64,000 nt of DNA from Ignavibacteriae bacterium HGW-Ignavibacteriae-1 (GTDB lineage Bacteria > Bacteroidota > Ignavibacteria > Kapaibacteriales > UBA2268), in contig PGYU01000004.1 in NCBI GenBank assembly GCA_002839825.1, forward strand, positions 1 through 64,000, written 5' to 3'. Below, piece by piece: positions 9,293 through 16,157 of the stretch (the stretch's first letter is position 1; each line of letters opens with the position of its first letter). A model generated the notes under the pieces. The model saw only the letters and a list, made by a program, of their open reading frames with translations, was not told where the DNA came from and searched no databases. Both the position numbers and the translations under genes were made by a program.

Positions 9293-9751
9293 TTAGTTAA
9301 TAATAATATTATCTGAATATAATAATCGCGTCCTTTCTAGCATTCCGTTGGCTGATGCTTCTTCTTCCGTTTGTTCATCTACCAAATCACGGATGAACCT
9401 TTCCGATAATTTGTCTGAATTCAAAGCAACCAACCCCTGAGCAGCAATTATTACAAAAGTACACATCGCTTCCTGCCTTGTTATTTCTTCTATTGCTTGA
9501 ACCGCATAGAAGGGCTCAAAATGAGATTGAGGATTCTGTAAATCCAAACTATGACCATGTAACATCAAATAGCTGTTGATTAGAGAAATCTCTGCTACCT
9601 TATGGATTGATTTTTTCTCTAACAATTTATCATAACCACTTAAACCCCAAGCTACAAATAATGGACGTAATAGATTGATACAATCATCTGAATCCAATAA
9701 AGACATTCGATATCGTTGAAGTGCACTTAAAATACTCGGGGCTAAAGCCAT
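9293..9751 (-). CDS. Ferritin-like paralog lacking ferroxidase ligands (copy 2)
   Basis: A 152-aa ferritin-fold protein that aligns with the neighbouring ferritin over most of its length. The ligand positions of helices A and B are replaced: the helix-A Glu is Leu18, the helix-B Glu is Lys51 and the helix-B His is Glu54. Helix C keeps its Glu (Glu94, in ITRQE). Helix D is almost unchanged (LVDEQTEEEASANGMLER). It is closest to the next copy upstream, sharing a start of the form MxLAPxILSALQ and the sequence RDLVxEQTEEEA. It has a strong GGAGG ribosome site and its own terminator, and its frame is intact, so it is probably expressed. I infer a structural, non-catalytic cage subunit or a regulator of the cage. 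Function is not known. Confidence 0.85.
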   Translation of the reverse strand: MALAPSILSALQRYRMSLLDSDDCINLLRPLFVAWGLSGYDKLLEKKSIHKVAEISLINSYLMLHGHSLDLQNPQSHFEPFYAVQAIEEITRQEAMCTFVIIAAQGLVALNSDKLSERFIRDLVDEQTEEEASANGMLERTRLLYSDNIIIN

Positions 9752-9860
9752 AAATACCTCCGAAAAGTTTTTTCTTGATTTTGAAAATATTCTAATGCAA
9801 AATTAGTAAAAAAATATCAAAACACAAAAAAATATTTTCATAGAAATTCGCTTAAATATA

Positions 9861-9992
9861 ATATTTCAAATATAGTTAGAAACGCAATCAAATTTAATCC
9901 TTTCTACCTTTCCATTTGGCTTATGGCAAATTATAATCAATCAGTATTAACTGAATATTTCGAGGTAAAGTACCGATATAACGTATTCGGCT
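9861..9992 (-). repeat. Decayed 3' copy of a ferritin-like gene (direct repeat A)
   Basis: This stretch is a diverged copy of the 3' end and downstream flank of the ferritin-like gene at 10665-11144. Read on the minus strand it still encodes SRIRYIGTLPRNIQLILIDY followed by NLP and a stop, against SRIRYTGRNIQLIPIDYNLP in the intact gene, including the TAA and about 50 bp of trailing sequence. It begins exactly where the copy-3 gene stops. It is the footprint of an unequal tandem duplication in which a copy-3 type gene replaced the body of a copy-4 type gene. Confidence 0.8.
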
Positions 9993-10483
9993 TATTGATG
10001 TAACCAATCATTAATTAAAGTAAGTCCCCATAGAGGTGGCTGACCTGTGTAAAACAATCTCGATCTTTCGAGTAATTCACTCGCAGTTGCTTCTTCTTCA
10101 GTCTGTTCTTCTACCAAATCACGGATGAACATATCCGATAATCTGTCTGAACTCAATGCAGGTAATCCCAGAGCAGCAATTATTACTAAAGAGCAGCTAA
10201 CTTCCTGCCTTGTTATTTCTTCCATTGCTTCTATCGGATTAGCGGGTACAATTGGAGATTGAGGTATCTGTATATCTAAAGGATGACCATGCAACAGCAA
10301 ATAGTTTTCTATTTCCTGAATTTCTGTCAACTTATGAGCAATTTTTTCGCTCAACCATAATGCGTAACCACTTAATTGCCAATCTACAAATATTGGATGC
10401 AATTGATTGAATCTATCACTTGCATCCAATAGTGACGAGCGAAATTGTTGAAGTGCAGATAAAATACCCGGTGCTAAGCCCAT
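9992..10483 (-). CDS. Ferritin-like paralog lacking ferroxidase ligands (copy 3)
   Basis: A 163-aa ferritin-fold protein and the closest relative of copy 2. The helix-A Glu is Leu18, the helix-B Glu/His pair is Lys51/Glu54, the helix-C Glu is kept (ITRQE), and helix D is intact (LVEEQTEEEATASELLER). The C-terminus has a unique tail (GQPPLWGLTLINDWLHQ) that ends at the junction with the decayed 3' repeat, so the tail may be partly created by recombination. A CGGAGGT ribosome site lies about 7 nt before the ATG. No frame damage is seen. As with its neighbours, iron oxidation by the classic centre is not expected; a cage-building role is inference. Confidence 0.84.
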   Translation of the reverse strand: MGLAPGILSALQQFRSSLLDASDRFNQLHPIFVDWQLSGYALWLSEKIAHKLTEIQEIENYLLLHGHPLDIQIPQSPIVPANPIEAMEEITRQEVSCSLVIIAALGLPALSSDRLSDMFIRDLVEEQTEEEATASELLERSRLFYTGQPPLWGLTLINDWLHQ

Positions 10484-10604
10484 TTGAACCTCCGAAAAAT
10501 TTATTCATGAATGTGAAATCATTATAAATCAAACGTATAAAAAAAACGCAAAAACAAAAATTAATTTATAGTCATAATATTACGATGCCAATTTTGCTGA
10601 CTTG

Positions 10605-10728
10605 ATATTTCAAATATTGTTAGAACCGTAATCAAATTTCATCATTTCTACCTTTCCATTTGGCTTATGGCAAATTATAATCAATCGGTATTAACTGAAT
10701 ATTCCGACCGGTATAACGTATTCGGCTT
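10605..10728 (-). repeat. 3' end and flank of ferritin-like copy 4 (direct repeat B)
   Basis: Intact counterpart of the decayed repeat about 740 bp to the left. It holds the last 21 codons of the copy-4 gene and about 60 bp beyond its stop. The two copies can be aligned almost base for base, with a few substitutions and one 8-9 bp insertion in the left copy. Confidence 0.78.
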
Positions 10729-11144
10729 CTTTCCAATAGCTCACTCGCCGTTGCCTCTTCTTCAGTCTGCTCTTCTACTAAACTCCTCACAAAATTAGTT
10801 GTACTGTTGTCGGCTAAATTAGTAGAAATAATAATAATTTGATGCATCAAAATTTTTGTATTCGCTTGGTCACTATTGATGAATGTTAGTGCATCAATAG
10901 GGCTTGTAAACGGAGGTATAGGAGCAGGTGGTGGTATTTTCCCTTGGATTGCACCGCAAGAATTAAGATAATTTTGAATTTTTGATTCACGGGCTTGCTT
11001 TCTACTTACTCTAAGTTGCATGCGATGTGCATAACCGGGTAAATTGTTGGTTTGAAAATATGTGACTAAAATTTGATAAATATTGGCTGAATAGCCCTCT
11101 TTGCCTATCAATTCAGTGAGAGCATCGATAATTTGGGGGTCCAT
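10665..11144 (-). CDS. Ferritin-like paralog with altered ferroxidase centre (copy 4)
   Basis: A 159-aa ferritin-fold protein that aligns without gaps to the canonical ferritin over the first 130 residues. Helix A is kept (GKEGYSANIYQ, Glu16 present). In helix B the ligands are substituted (Lys49 for Glu, Arg52 for His, Arg48 for the site-C Glu), and in helix C Gln93 replaces Glu. Helix D is intact (LVEEQTEEEATASELLER). A proline-rich insert-like linker (GKIPPPAPIPPF) lies between helices B and C. The basic replacements would fill the metal site with positive charge, as a salt bridge does in animal L-chain ferritin. The ribosome site is AGAGGT. It is the first gene of the minus-strand array. 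The fold is clear; the role is inferred. Confidence 0.84.
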   Translation of the reverse strand: MDPQIIDALTELIGKEGYSANIYQILVTYFQTNNLPGYAHRMQLRVSRKQARESKIQNYLNSCGAIQGKIPPPAPIPPFTSPIDALTFINSDQANTKILMHQIIIISTNLADNSTTNFVRSLVEEQTEEEATASELLERSRIRYTGRNIQLIPIDYNLP

Positions 11145-11292
11145 TTTGTACCTCTAAATATTTTTTTGGAAAACAGTTCTTTATGAAACTAAAGTAATCA
11201 TTAGTATCATTATAAAACAATTAGTTTTTTCTACTTGACTTTTCATTTTTAATTCATATTTTTGATTATGAAACAAATTTAAAGTTTGATGA

Positions 11293-11811
11293 ATGATTAT
11301 AGAACTTGAGTCAATATTGATGCCTATAGTGGCTGCATCGCCACTTATTTATACTTACTTTAGGCATCTGAAGCGGAAGAAAATACTGAAGTCTCTCGGC
11401 GATGTTGAACTTGTCGTCAAACCCAAATCCCCGCTGACTAAGAGAATGTCTGTGATTATTGGAATCTTCGCCAGTCTGTTTTTCATACTCTTATTTAGTA
11501 TGGCATATACTGAAGGTAGGCTTGATATCGCACGAATTGCAGGTTCGCAAACCATTATGCTTGCCTCACTTGCCTTCATGAGTTATGATTATGGCAAAAT
11601 CTTTGTCGGCGAAAAGGGAATTTATGGAATCACGAAGGAAGTTTTCCTGTGGGATAATATCGAGAAAGTTGAGTTTGACAATGACATTAAGCAAACGCAA
11701 TACGGAGTGAAATTTTACATGAAAGACCAAAAAATACCTCTGAAATTCTACTTCAAGCGGTCAAAAATCGAGGAATTGAAAAAAATATTCGAAAAAATGA
11801 AAAAAAATTGA
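11293..11811 (+). CDS. Membrane protein with PH-like C-terminal domain
   Basis: A 172-aa protein of unknown function. It has a first hydrophobic segment near residues 5-22, then a basic stretch. A transmembrane hairpin spans about residues 53-100 (VIIGIFASLFFILLFSMAY, then TIMLASLAFMSYDYG). The C-terminal soluble domain (FVGEKGIYGITKEVFLWDNI, VEFDNDIKQTQYGVKFYM) has the strand order and IxWxxI signature of bacterial PH-like domains such as DUF5673. It stands alone, divergent from the ferritin array. No catalytic motif is visible. The fold suggestion is moderate and the function unknown. Confidence 0.65.
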   Translation: MIIELESILMPIVAASPLIYTYFRHLKRKKILKSLGDVELVVKPKSPLTKRMSVIIGIFASLFFILLFSMAYTEGRLDIARIAGSQTIMLASLAFMSYDYGKIFVGEKGIYGITKEVFLWDNIEKVEFDNDIKQTQYGVKFYMKDQKIPLKFYFKRSKIEELKKIFEKMKKN

Positions 11812-11890
11812 GTTCAGTGTTAACATTTTTCTTTTTTTTGTGTTATATATAATGTAGATCATGTTGTTTATAAAAAAAGTTGTGACAGAT

Positions 11891-12067
11891 ATGGCATTAG
11901 ATGAATTGAAAACAGAATTCCACAGTCTTATAGATGAAATATCTAACGAGAAGATACTGGAACATTTCTATACAATCCTAAATAATTTAGCAAAATCCGA
12001 AGAAGTAAGCAAGACTCTTATCAAGGATATAGCTCCCGAAATAAGCTCAGAACCGGTTATGCATTAA
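11891..12067 (+). CDS. Small acidic orphan protein (antitoxin-like N-terminus)
   Basis: A 58-aa protein if read from the second ATG. An ATG 30 bp upstream is possible, but a TATAAT box just 8 bp before that codon would leave it almost leaderless. The body is two predicted helices (LDELKTEFHSLIDEISNEKI, LEHFYTILNNLAKSEEVSK) with an acidic tail. The first helix pair resembles the N-terminus of many small antitoxin-like or Mobile-Mystery-type proteins. No toxin partner is adjacent, so I do not call it one. A strong hairpin terminator begins at the stop codon, which supports a real monocistronic gene. Confidence 0.5.
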   Translation: MALDELKTEFHSLIDEISNEKILEHFYTILNNLAKSEEVSKTLIKDIAPEISSEPVMH

Positions 12068-12092
12068 AAAAGCCGCTCGGAAGCGGCTTTTG
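12068..12092 (+). terminator. Rho-independent terminator
   Basis: Stem AAAGCCGCT/AGCGGCTTT with a 4-nt loop, starting right after the stop of the small orphan gene. It is A-rich on the left and T-rich on the right, so it may also serve the convergent rpsU transcript. Confidence 0.8.
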
Positions 12093-12113
12093 GTAAAAAA
12101 GGATGAATTAAGA

Positions 12114-12308
12114 CTAATCTTGCTCCATAGATATTCTGTGTTGTCTGCGGGCTGCTTTTAGCCTCGACATTCTGTTTTCGATAGAAGGTTTCATGAAAGC
12201 TGTACGCCTTTTGAATTCGCGCAAAACACCTGAACGTTCATATTTCTTCTTGAAACGTCTCAACGCTCTGTCAATGTTTTCATTGCCTTGAATTGTTACG
12301 CCAATCAT
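12114..12308 (-). CDS. rpsU: Ribosomal protein bS21
   Basis: Small-subunit ribosomal protein S21, 64 aa, very basic, located near the 3' end of 16S rRNA and the anti-Shine-Dalgarno region. Characteristic segments are IDRALRRFKKKYERSGVL, then REFKRRTAFMKPS. It is preceded by an unusually complete Shine-Dalgarno sequence (annotated separately). In Bacteroidota, bS21 helps hide the anti-Shine-Dalgarno end of the ribosome, and a strong site on rpsU permits autoregulation. The upstream gene on the same strand encodes a Tudor-like protein and lies 38 bp away, so the two may share a transcript. Confidence 0.95.
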   Translation of the reverse strand: MIGVTIQGNENIDRALRRFKKKYERSGVLREFKRRTAFMKPSIENRMSRLKAARRQHRISMEQD

Positions 12309-12311
12309 GTT

Positions 12312-12323
12312 TTCACCTCCTTT
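12312..12323 (-). promoter_or_regulatory. Extended Shine-Dalgarno site of rpsU
   Basis: On the minus strand the sequence AAAGGAGGTGA lies just before the rpsU ATG, with GGAGG ending about 7 nt from it. It is the longest match to the 16S 3' end that I see in the window; most other starts here show none. Its placement on rpsU fits autogenous control by bS21 as known from Flavobacteriia. That this organism uses it is inference. Confidence 0.75.
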
Positions 12324-12346
12324 AAAAACGATAAAAATAGTTAAAG

Positions 12347-12757
12347 TTAATAAACCATGTTTTCGATAAGCTTCTTTTCGCTGCTTTTCTCAAACTGTAC
12401 AATAATAGCGTTGCCACCGTTGCTAGTAACCTCTTTGGCTCTAACGATACCAACATCATCCCAAACCGAGTGGAAGATTATGTCGCCAATCTGATATTCG
12501 TCCTTAGGCGAATACTTGCGGGCATCTTCTCTCGATATATGCACTACTGCACGAGATTTGTCCGCCTCTGCTTCAATGGCGTCTAAGTTTATAAGCTGGG
12601 AATGCCTGCTTTTTGTACATCTTGCCCACTGTTTTCTGCCATCAATGTCTTCGATAGGTTCACCGACCAATTCATGCTTGGTCTCTTTCATCAAAAATGG
12701 AGAATACAGAGTTATGTATTTTGCTCTCCTCGTTCTTTTCTTGGCAATTGCGGCCAT
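12347..12757 (-). CDS. Tudor/KOW-like small basic protein of unknown function
   Basis: A 136-aa cytoplasmic protein. The N-terminus is strongly basic (AKKRTRRAKY). The middle (GRKQWARCTKSRHSQLINLD) carries a single cysteine. The C-terminal 50 residues (YQIGDIIFHSVWDDVGIVRA, then IIVQFEKSSEKKLIENM) match the small five-strand barrel found at the C-terminus of UvrD/PcrA helicases and in CarD-like proteins, of the form GDxVxHxxxGxGxVxxxxxxxxxxVxFxxxGxKxL. In those families the barrel binds protein, usually RNA polymerase. I infer a nucleic-acid-associated or RNA-polymerase-associated role. Its position just upstream of rpsU on the same strand suggests a link to gene expression, but this is not proven. 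Confidence 0.6.
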   Translation of the reverse strand: MAAIAKKRTRRAKYITLYSPFLMKETKHELVGEPIEDIDGRKQWARCTKSRHSQLINLDAIEAEADKSRAVVHISREDARKYSPKDEYQIGDIIFHSVWDDVGIVRAKEVTSNGGNAIIVQFEKSSEKKLIENMVY

Positions 12758-12907
12758 AAAAACTCACTTATTGTTGAATAATAAATGTAGCTAAGGTACA
12801 AAAATAGTGAATTTTTGGCAAACCACAAAAAATATTTTTATATAGGTAGGCATTTTAAGCAATATCAAATATATATAATAAATTTTATATGGAGCAAGGA
12901 AAAAATA

Positions 12908-13768
12908 TTAAGGTTGATTTTTTACCAAGAAAAATGTATCTCTAATTGCATGTGCAGAACCAAAATACCCAATGCCACCCTCAATACTTGTCAAAATGGG
13001 TTCGGCTTGACTGCGTCCTTGAGCTTGCAAAAACCATCGTAGAAAGTTCCAATCTGGCGAATAAACCGTTACGCTGTGTTTGCCGTACCATTTGAAAATA
13101 CTCCAAATTATTGGAGACTTTGTTGCCGGAATAGGTCCCATTCCGGATACTTCACGATAAAATCTGTCCTCTCGCCAAGGTCGCTCTATTCTGCGGTTCA
13201 ATTCAGTCGTTTGAGGGTCTAAATATTTTCCGTATTCGAGTGTATCAAGATTTGTAAAAGCAATTAGGAAAAAGTCAAAGCCTGCCACTTTTTGCCATGA
13301 TAAAGTATCTGTAGGCGGCAAACCAATCGAATCCTTCGGGAAATTCACCATTTCATCAGGTCGTTTGTCCCATGCCGTTTTCGCAGGTGTAAGCGTTGAC
13401 CCTGTGATTTTATTTCCGTTAGGGAGCGTGACTTCAATCGAATAATTTGTTTCAGCCTTGACCAAATAGTTTGTATCAGCGTAGAAATAGCCCCTTGTGC
13501 CTTCTTCTCGTGGTCTAAATTTCAGTTCAAATTCGCTGTCACCTTCTCTGATTATGATAATAGCGTCGTGTATCATTGCCGAATCATAATTATATGGCTC
13601 GAACAAAGGCTGCGTTTTAGTCAGAATTATGCCTTGAATTGGCTCATCAATTAGTATTAGAGCCTCAAGAACGTACTCTTCTACATAGCTTGTAGGTGGC
13701 AAATCTTCACAAGATTGTATAAATATTGCAAATACTGTCGCTAAGATAATTATAATTATTTTTTTCAT
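12908..13768 (-). CDS. DUF4249 lipoprotein, partner of the TonB receptor
   Basis: A 286-aa outer-membrane-associated lipoprotein. The SPII signal ends at Cys20 (FAIFIQSCEDLPP). A beta-sandwich domain (VLEALILIDEPIQGIILTKTQ) and a conserved YSIEVTLPNGNKITGSTLTP block are typical of DUF4249. This family is regularly encoded beside SusC-like TonB receptors in Bacteroidota and probably acts as a surface lid or ligand-binding partner, analogous to SusD. The gene starts 7 bp after the receptor's stop, so they are co-transcribed. The ligand is unknown. No terminator is obvious in the 150 bp that follow. Confidence 0.85.
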   Translation of the reverse strand: MKKIIIIILATVFAIFIQSCEDLPPTSYVEEYVLEALILIDEPIQGIILTKTQPLFEPYNYDSAMIHDAIIIIREGDSEFELKFRPREEGTRGYFYADTNYLVKAETNYSIEVTLPNGNKITGSTLTPAKTAWDKRPDEMVNFPKDSIGLPPTDTLSWQKVAGFDFFLIAFTNLDTLEYGKYLDPQTTELNRRIERPWREDRFYREVSGMGPIPATKSPIIWSIFKWYGKHSVTVYSPDWNFLRWFLQAQGRSQAEPILTSIEGGIGYFGSAHAIRDTFFLVKNQP

Positions 13769-13775
13769 TTTTGCC

Positions 13776-16067
13776 TCAAAACTTTACTTCTAATGAAATA
13801 GACGGTAATATTGGAATCAGCTTGACATCTTCTATGACTGTTTCATCTTCGCGAGTGTTATAGAATCTGACCAAAATGTCACGTCTGCTGTAAACATTGT
13901 AAATATCAATAATCATTTTAGAATCTAATCCAAACATTTTAAAACTGTAGATTGCTGTCAGATTGAGTTGGTGAGACGGCGGCAAACGTAGTCCGTATCT
14001 TTGAGTAGGAACGGTTTTGCCTCTGCCTCTGATTTGCCCGGGCAATTGTGTATGAAATCGTGACGATGCGCCGGTGTAAGATTGACCGGTCTGGAAATAA
14101 AATGTAGCTCCGAATTCCCATCTGTCGTTCAGTTCATATTGCCCAACGACCTTAAAATCATGTGTTCTGTCATACTTCGGACGGAAAGCTTCGCCATTAT
14201 TGATACTATCGAATTTTGATTCGATAAATCCAATCGCATATCCCATCCAGCCGTTAAATTTGCCGAAACGCTTTTGAAGGAAAACTTCACCACCCCAAGC
14301 ATAAGCTTCACCGATAAAAAATACGTCTGAAACTGTTGCCCCTTGCAATGCAGTGGTGTTCAGTTCGCTAACATTATCAAACTTTTTGTAATATGCATCG
14401 AAAGTCAAATCATAGCCATCATAGGGAATTGTTTCCAAACTTAAGATGTAATGTGTTGATTTGCTTGCGGGCACTGTTGAATCAGTCGGCAGCCACGTAT
14501 CAAAAAATGAGAAATCCGGTTGAGTGGCAAGTCTAAGGTTTTGATGAAAAATCCCGGTTGCCGCTTTTAGAGCAATTCTATCTGTAAATCTATATCTTGC
14601 GGAAATTCTTGGTTCAAAATTTACCATATCGCTTAATTGCCAATAATTAGCACGTAATCCTGCTTGTACAGAAAATAATTCCGTAATTGACCATTTAGTC
14701 TGAGCATACATGCTTGTGTGCCAATCATCTATAGTCAAATTGGTGCTTCCGCCTGATGAGCCGACTTGAGTCGAATCTGTGTCACCTGTGAAATTTTGCA
14801 AATATTTGAATTTGAAGTTCGATGTTTCAACCCCGCTTTTGAATGTAATATCTTCACTGACAAACCACTCCAAATTAGCCTTGAGTGTGTAATCTGTGAT
14901 TGAATTATCTATAAGGAATTGATAACCCGATTGGTCGCCGCGAAAATTATTGTAGTAGTTGCTGTAGCTCAAATTAACTGTCGAGAACAATTGATTGTTA
15001 AAAATATGAGTCCAACGGCTTGCCAACATTCTGTTGCCGATGTCAAGCGTTAGTCCCAGCCCAAAACTTTCAAAAGCTAATTTATCGGCACTATTGAATC
15101 CGCTGATTGAGACTTTGTCATTATCACCGAAATCTTGCGTAATTTTTGCATTCAAATCATAAAAACCAAAGTCGGGGATAGGTTCCTCGGGGTTTTCTTT
15201 AATTAGCTTTTTAACTAAATCAAAATATGTACGGCGAGCCGAAACTGAAAAACTGCCGTTAAGCAAAGGTCCTTCAACAAATGCTCTCGATGAAATTGCC
15301 CCAATGGAAGCCAATCCTGAGAATTTGTTGCGATTGCCGTCCTTTTGTGTCAGATTCAACACCGCAGACATTCTGCCACCATATTCCGCATCAAAGCCAC
15401 CCTTGATGAGTTCGACATCTTTAATTGCATCTGTGTTGAATGTAGAAATAAATCCGAATAAATGCGTTGGGTTATATACGATAGAACCGTCGAGCAATAC
15501 AAGATTTTGGTCAGGCGAGCCTCCACGAACAAATAATCCGCTTGAAATTTGCGACGAAGTAAGCACGCCCGGCAAATATTGCAAAGTTCTGAATACGTCC
15601 GATTCGCCGCCTACTCTGATATTTTTAATTGTCTGAACGGGTACATTCACCTTGCTAATTGATATTTGGCGACGTTCGACTTCTCTTTGGGCTTCTACAA
15701 AAATTTCGTTCAGGACTACTTCGCTTTGATTCATATTGAAATCATTTCTAATAGGAACGCCTGCTACGAAGTTGAATTTGCTTTCGATTCTCTCATATCC
15801 TAAATAGCTTACTACGACGGTGTATGCGCCGGATGGAATTTTTGGAATTGTGTAAAAACCTGTCTTGTTAGTTCGGGCGCCCAATTTGGTTTCTTTGATG
15901 ATAACTGTGGCGCCAATCAATGTCTCGCCGGTATTCTTATCTTTGATTATCCCGCTCAATGATGATGATTCATCATCTAAAAGTTCAAATTCTTCGGCGT
16001 AAACGCCAACTAAATTAGCTAATATTATAAAAAGCAGCATGATGCTGTATTTATTACAAATTTCCAT
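13776..16067 (-). CDS. TonB-dependent outer-membrane receptor with carboxypeptidase-like regulatory domain
   Basis: A 763-aa outer-membrane transporter. After a signal peptide (to about residue 24) comes a CarboxypepD_reg-like beta domain at about 38-115 (GIIKDKNTGETLIGATVIIK, GAYTVVVSYLGYE). The plug domain covers about 135-245 (FRTLQYLPGV, GLFVRGGSPDQNLVLLDG, DVELIKGGFDAEYGGRMSAV). A 22-strand-type barrel follows and ends in a terminal Phe (SISLEVKF). It imports a ligand using TonB energy. Its DUF4249 partner follows by 7 bp. No sigma/anti-sigma pair or glycan-degrading gene is adjacent, so the substrate is open; a peptide, siderophore or glycan is possible. Confidence 0.93.
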   Translation of the reverse strand: MEICNKYSIMLLFIILANLVGVYAEEFELLDDESSSLSGIIKDKNTGETLIGATVIIKETKLGARTNKTGFYTIPKIPSGAYTVVVSYLGYERIESKFNFVAGVPIRNDFNMNQSEVVLNEIFVEAQREVERRQISISKVNVPVQTIKNIRVGGESDVFRTLQYLPGVLTSSQISSGLFVRGGSPDQNLVLLDGSIVYNPTHLFGFISTFNTDAIKDVELIKGGFDAEYGGRMSAVLNLTQKDGNRNKFSGLASIGAISSRAFVEGPLLNGSFSVSARRTYFDLVKKLIKENPEEPIPDFGFYDLNAKITQDFGDNDKVSISGFNSADKLAFESFGLGLTLDIGNRMLASRWTHIFNNQLFSTVNLSYSNYYNNFRGDQSGYQFLIDNSITDYTLKANLEWFVSEDITFKSGVETSNFKFKYLQNFTGDTDSTQVGSSGGSTNLTIDDWHTSMYAQTKWSITELFSVQAGLRANYWQLSDMVNFEPRISARYRFTDRIALKAATGIFHQNLRLATQPDFSFFDTWLPTDSTVPASKSTHYILSLETIPYDGYDLTFDAYYKKFDNVSELNTTALQGATVSDVFFIGEAYAWGGEVFLQKRFGKFNGWMGYAIGFIESKFDSINNGEAFRPKYDRTHDFKVVGQYELNDRWEFGATFYFQTGQSYTGASSRFHTQLPGQIRGRGKTVPTQRYGLRLPPSHQLNLTAIYSFKMFGLDSKMIIDIYNVYSRRDILVRFYNTREDETVIEDVKLIPILPSISLEVKF

Positions 16068-16157
16068 GTATTTTAAATAAAAATGATGAAGTCATTAATT
16101 GAATTCAATGACGAAAAGAAAAATTAAATGTTGCAACATCTTTTTTTCTCGAAATGT

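Noticed and set aside
8638-11144. Ferritin paralogs as an encapsulin or Dps system
   Set aside because: No encapsulin shell gene is adjacent and the proteins align with FtnA-type ferritins, not with Dps or encapsulated ferritins.
11891-12067. Toxin-antitoxin antitoxin call for the small orphan protein
   Set aside because: No partner gene is adjacent and the similarity is limited to a generic helix pair.
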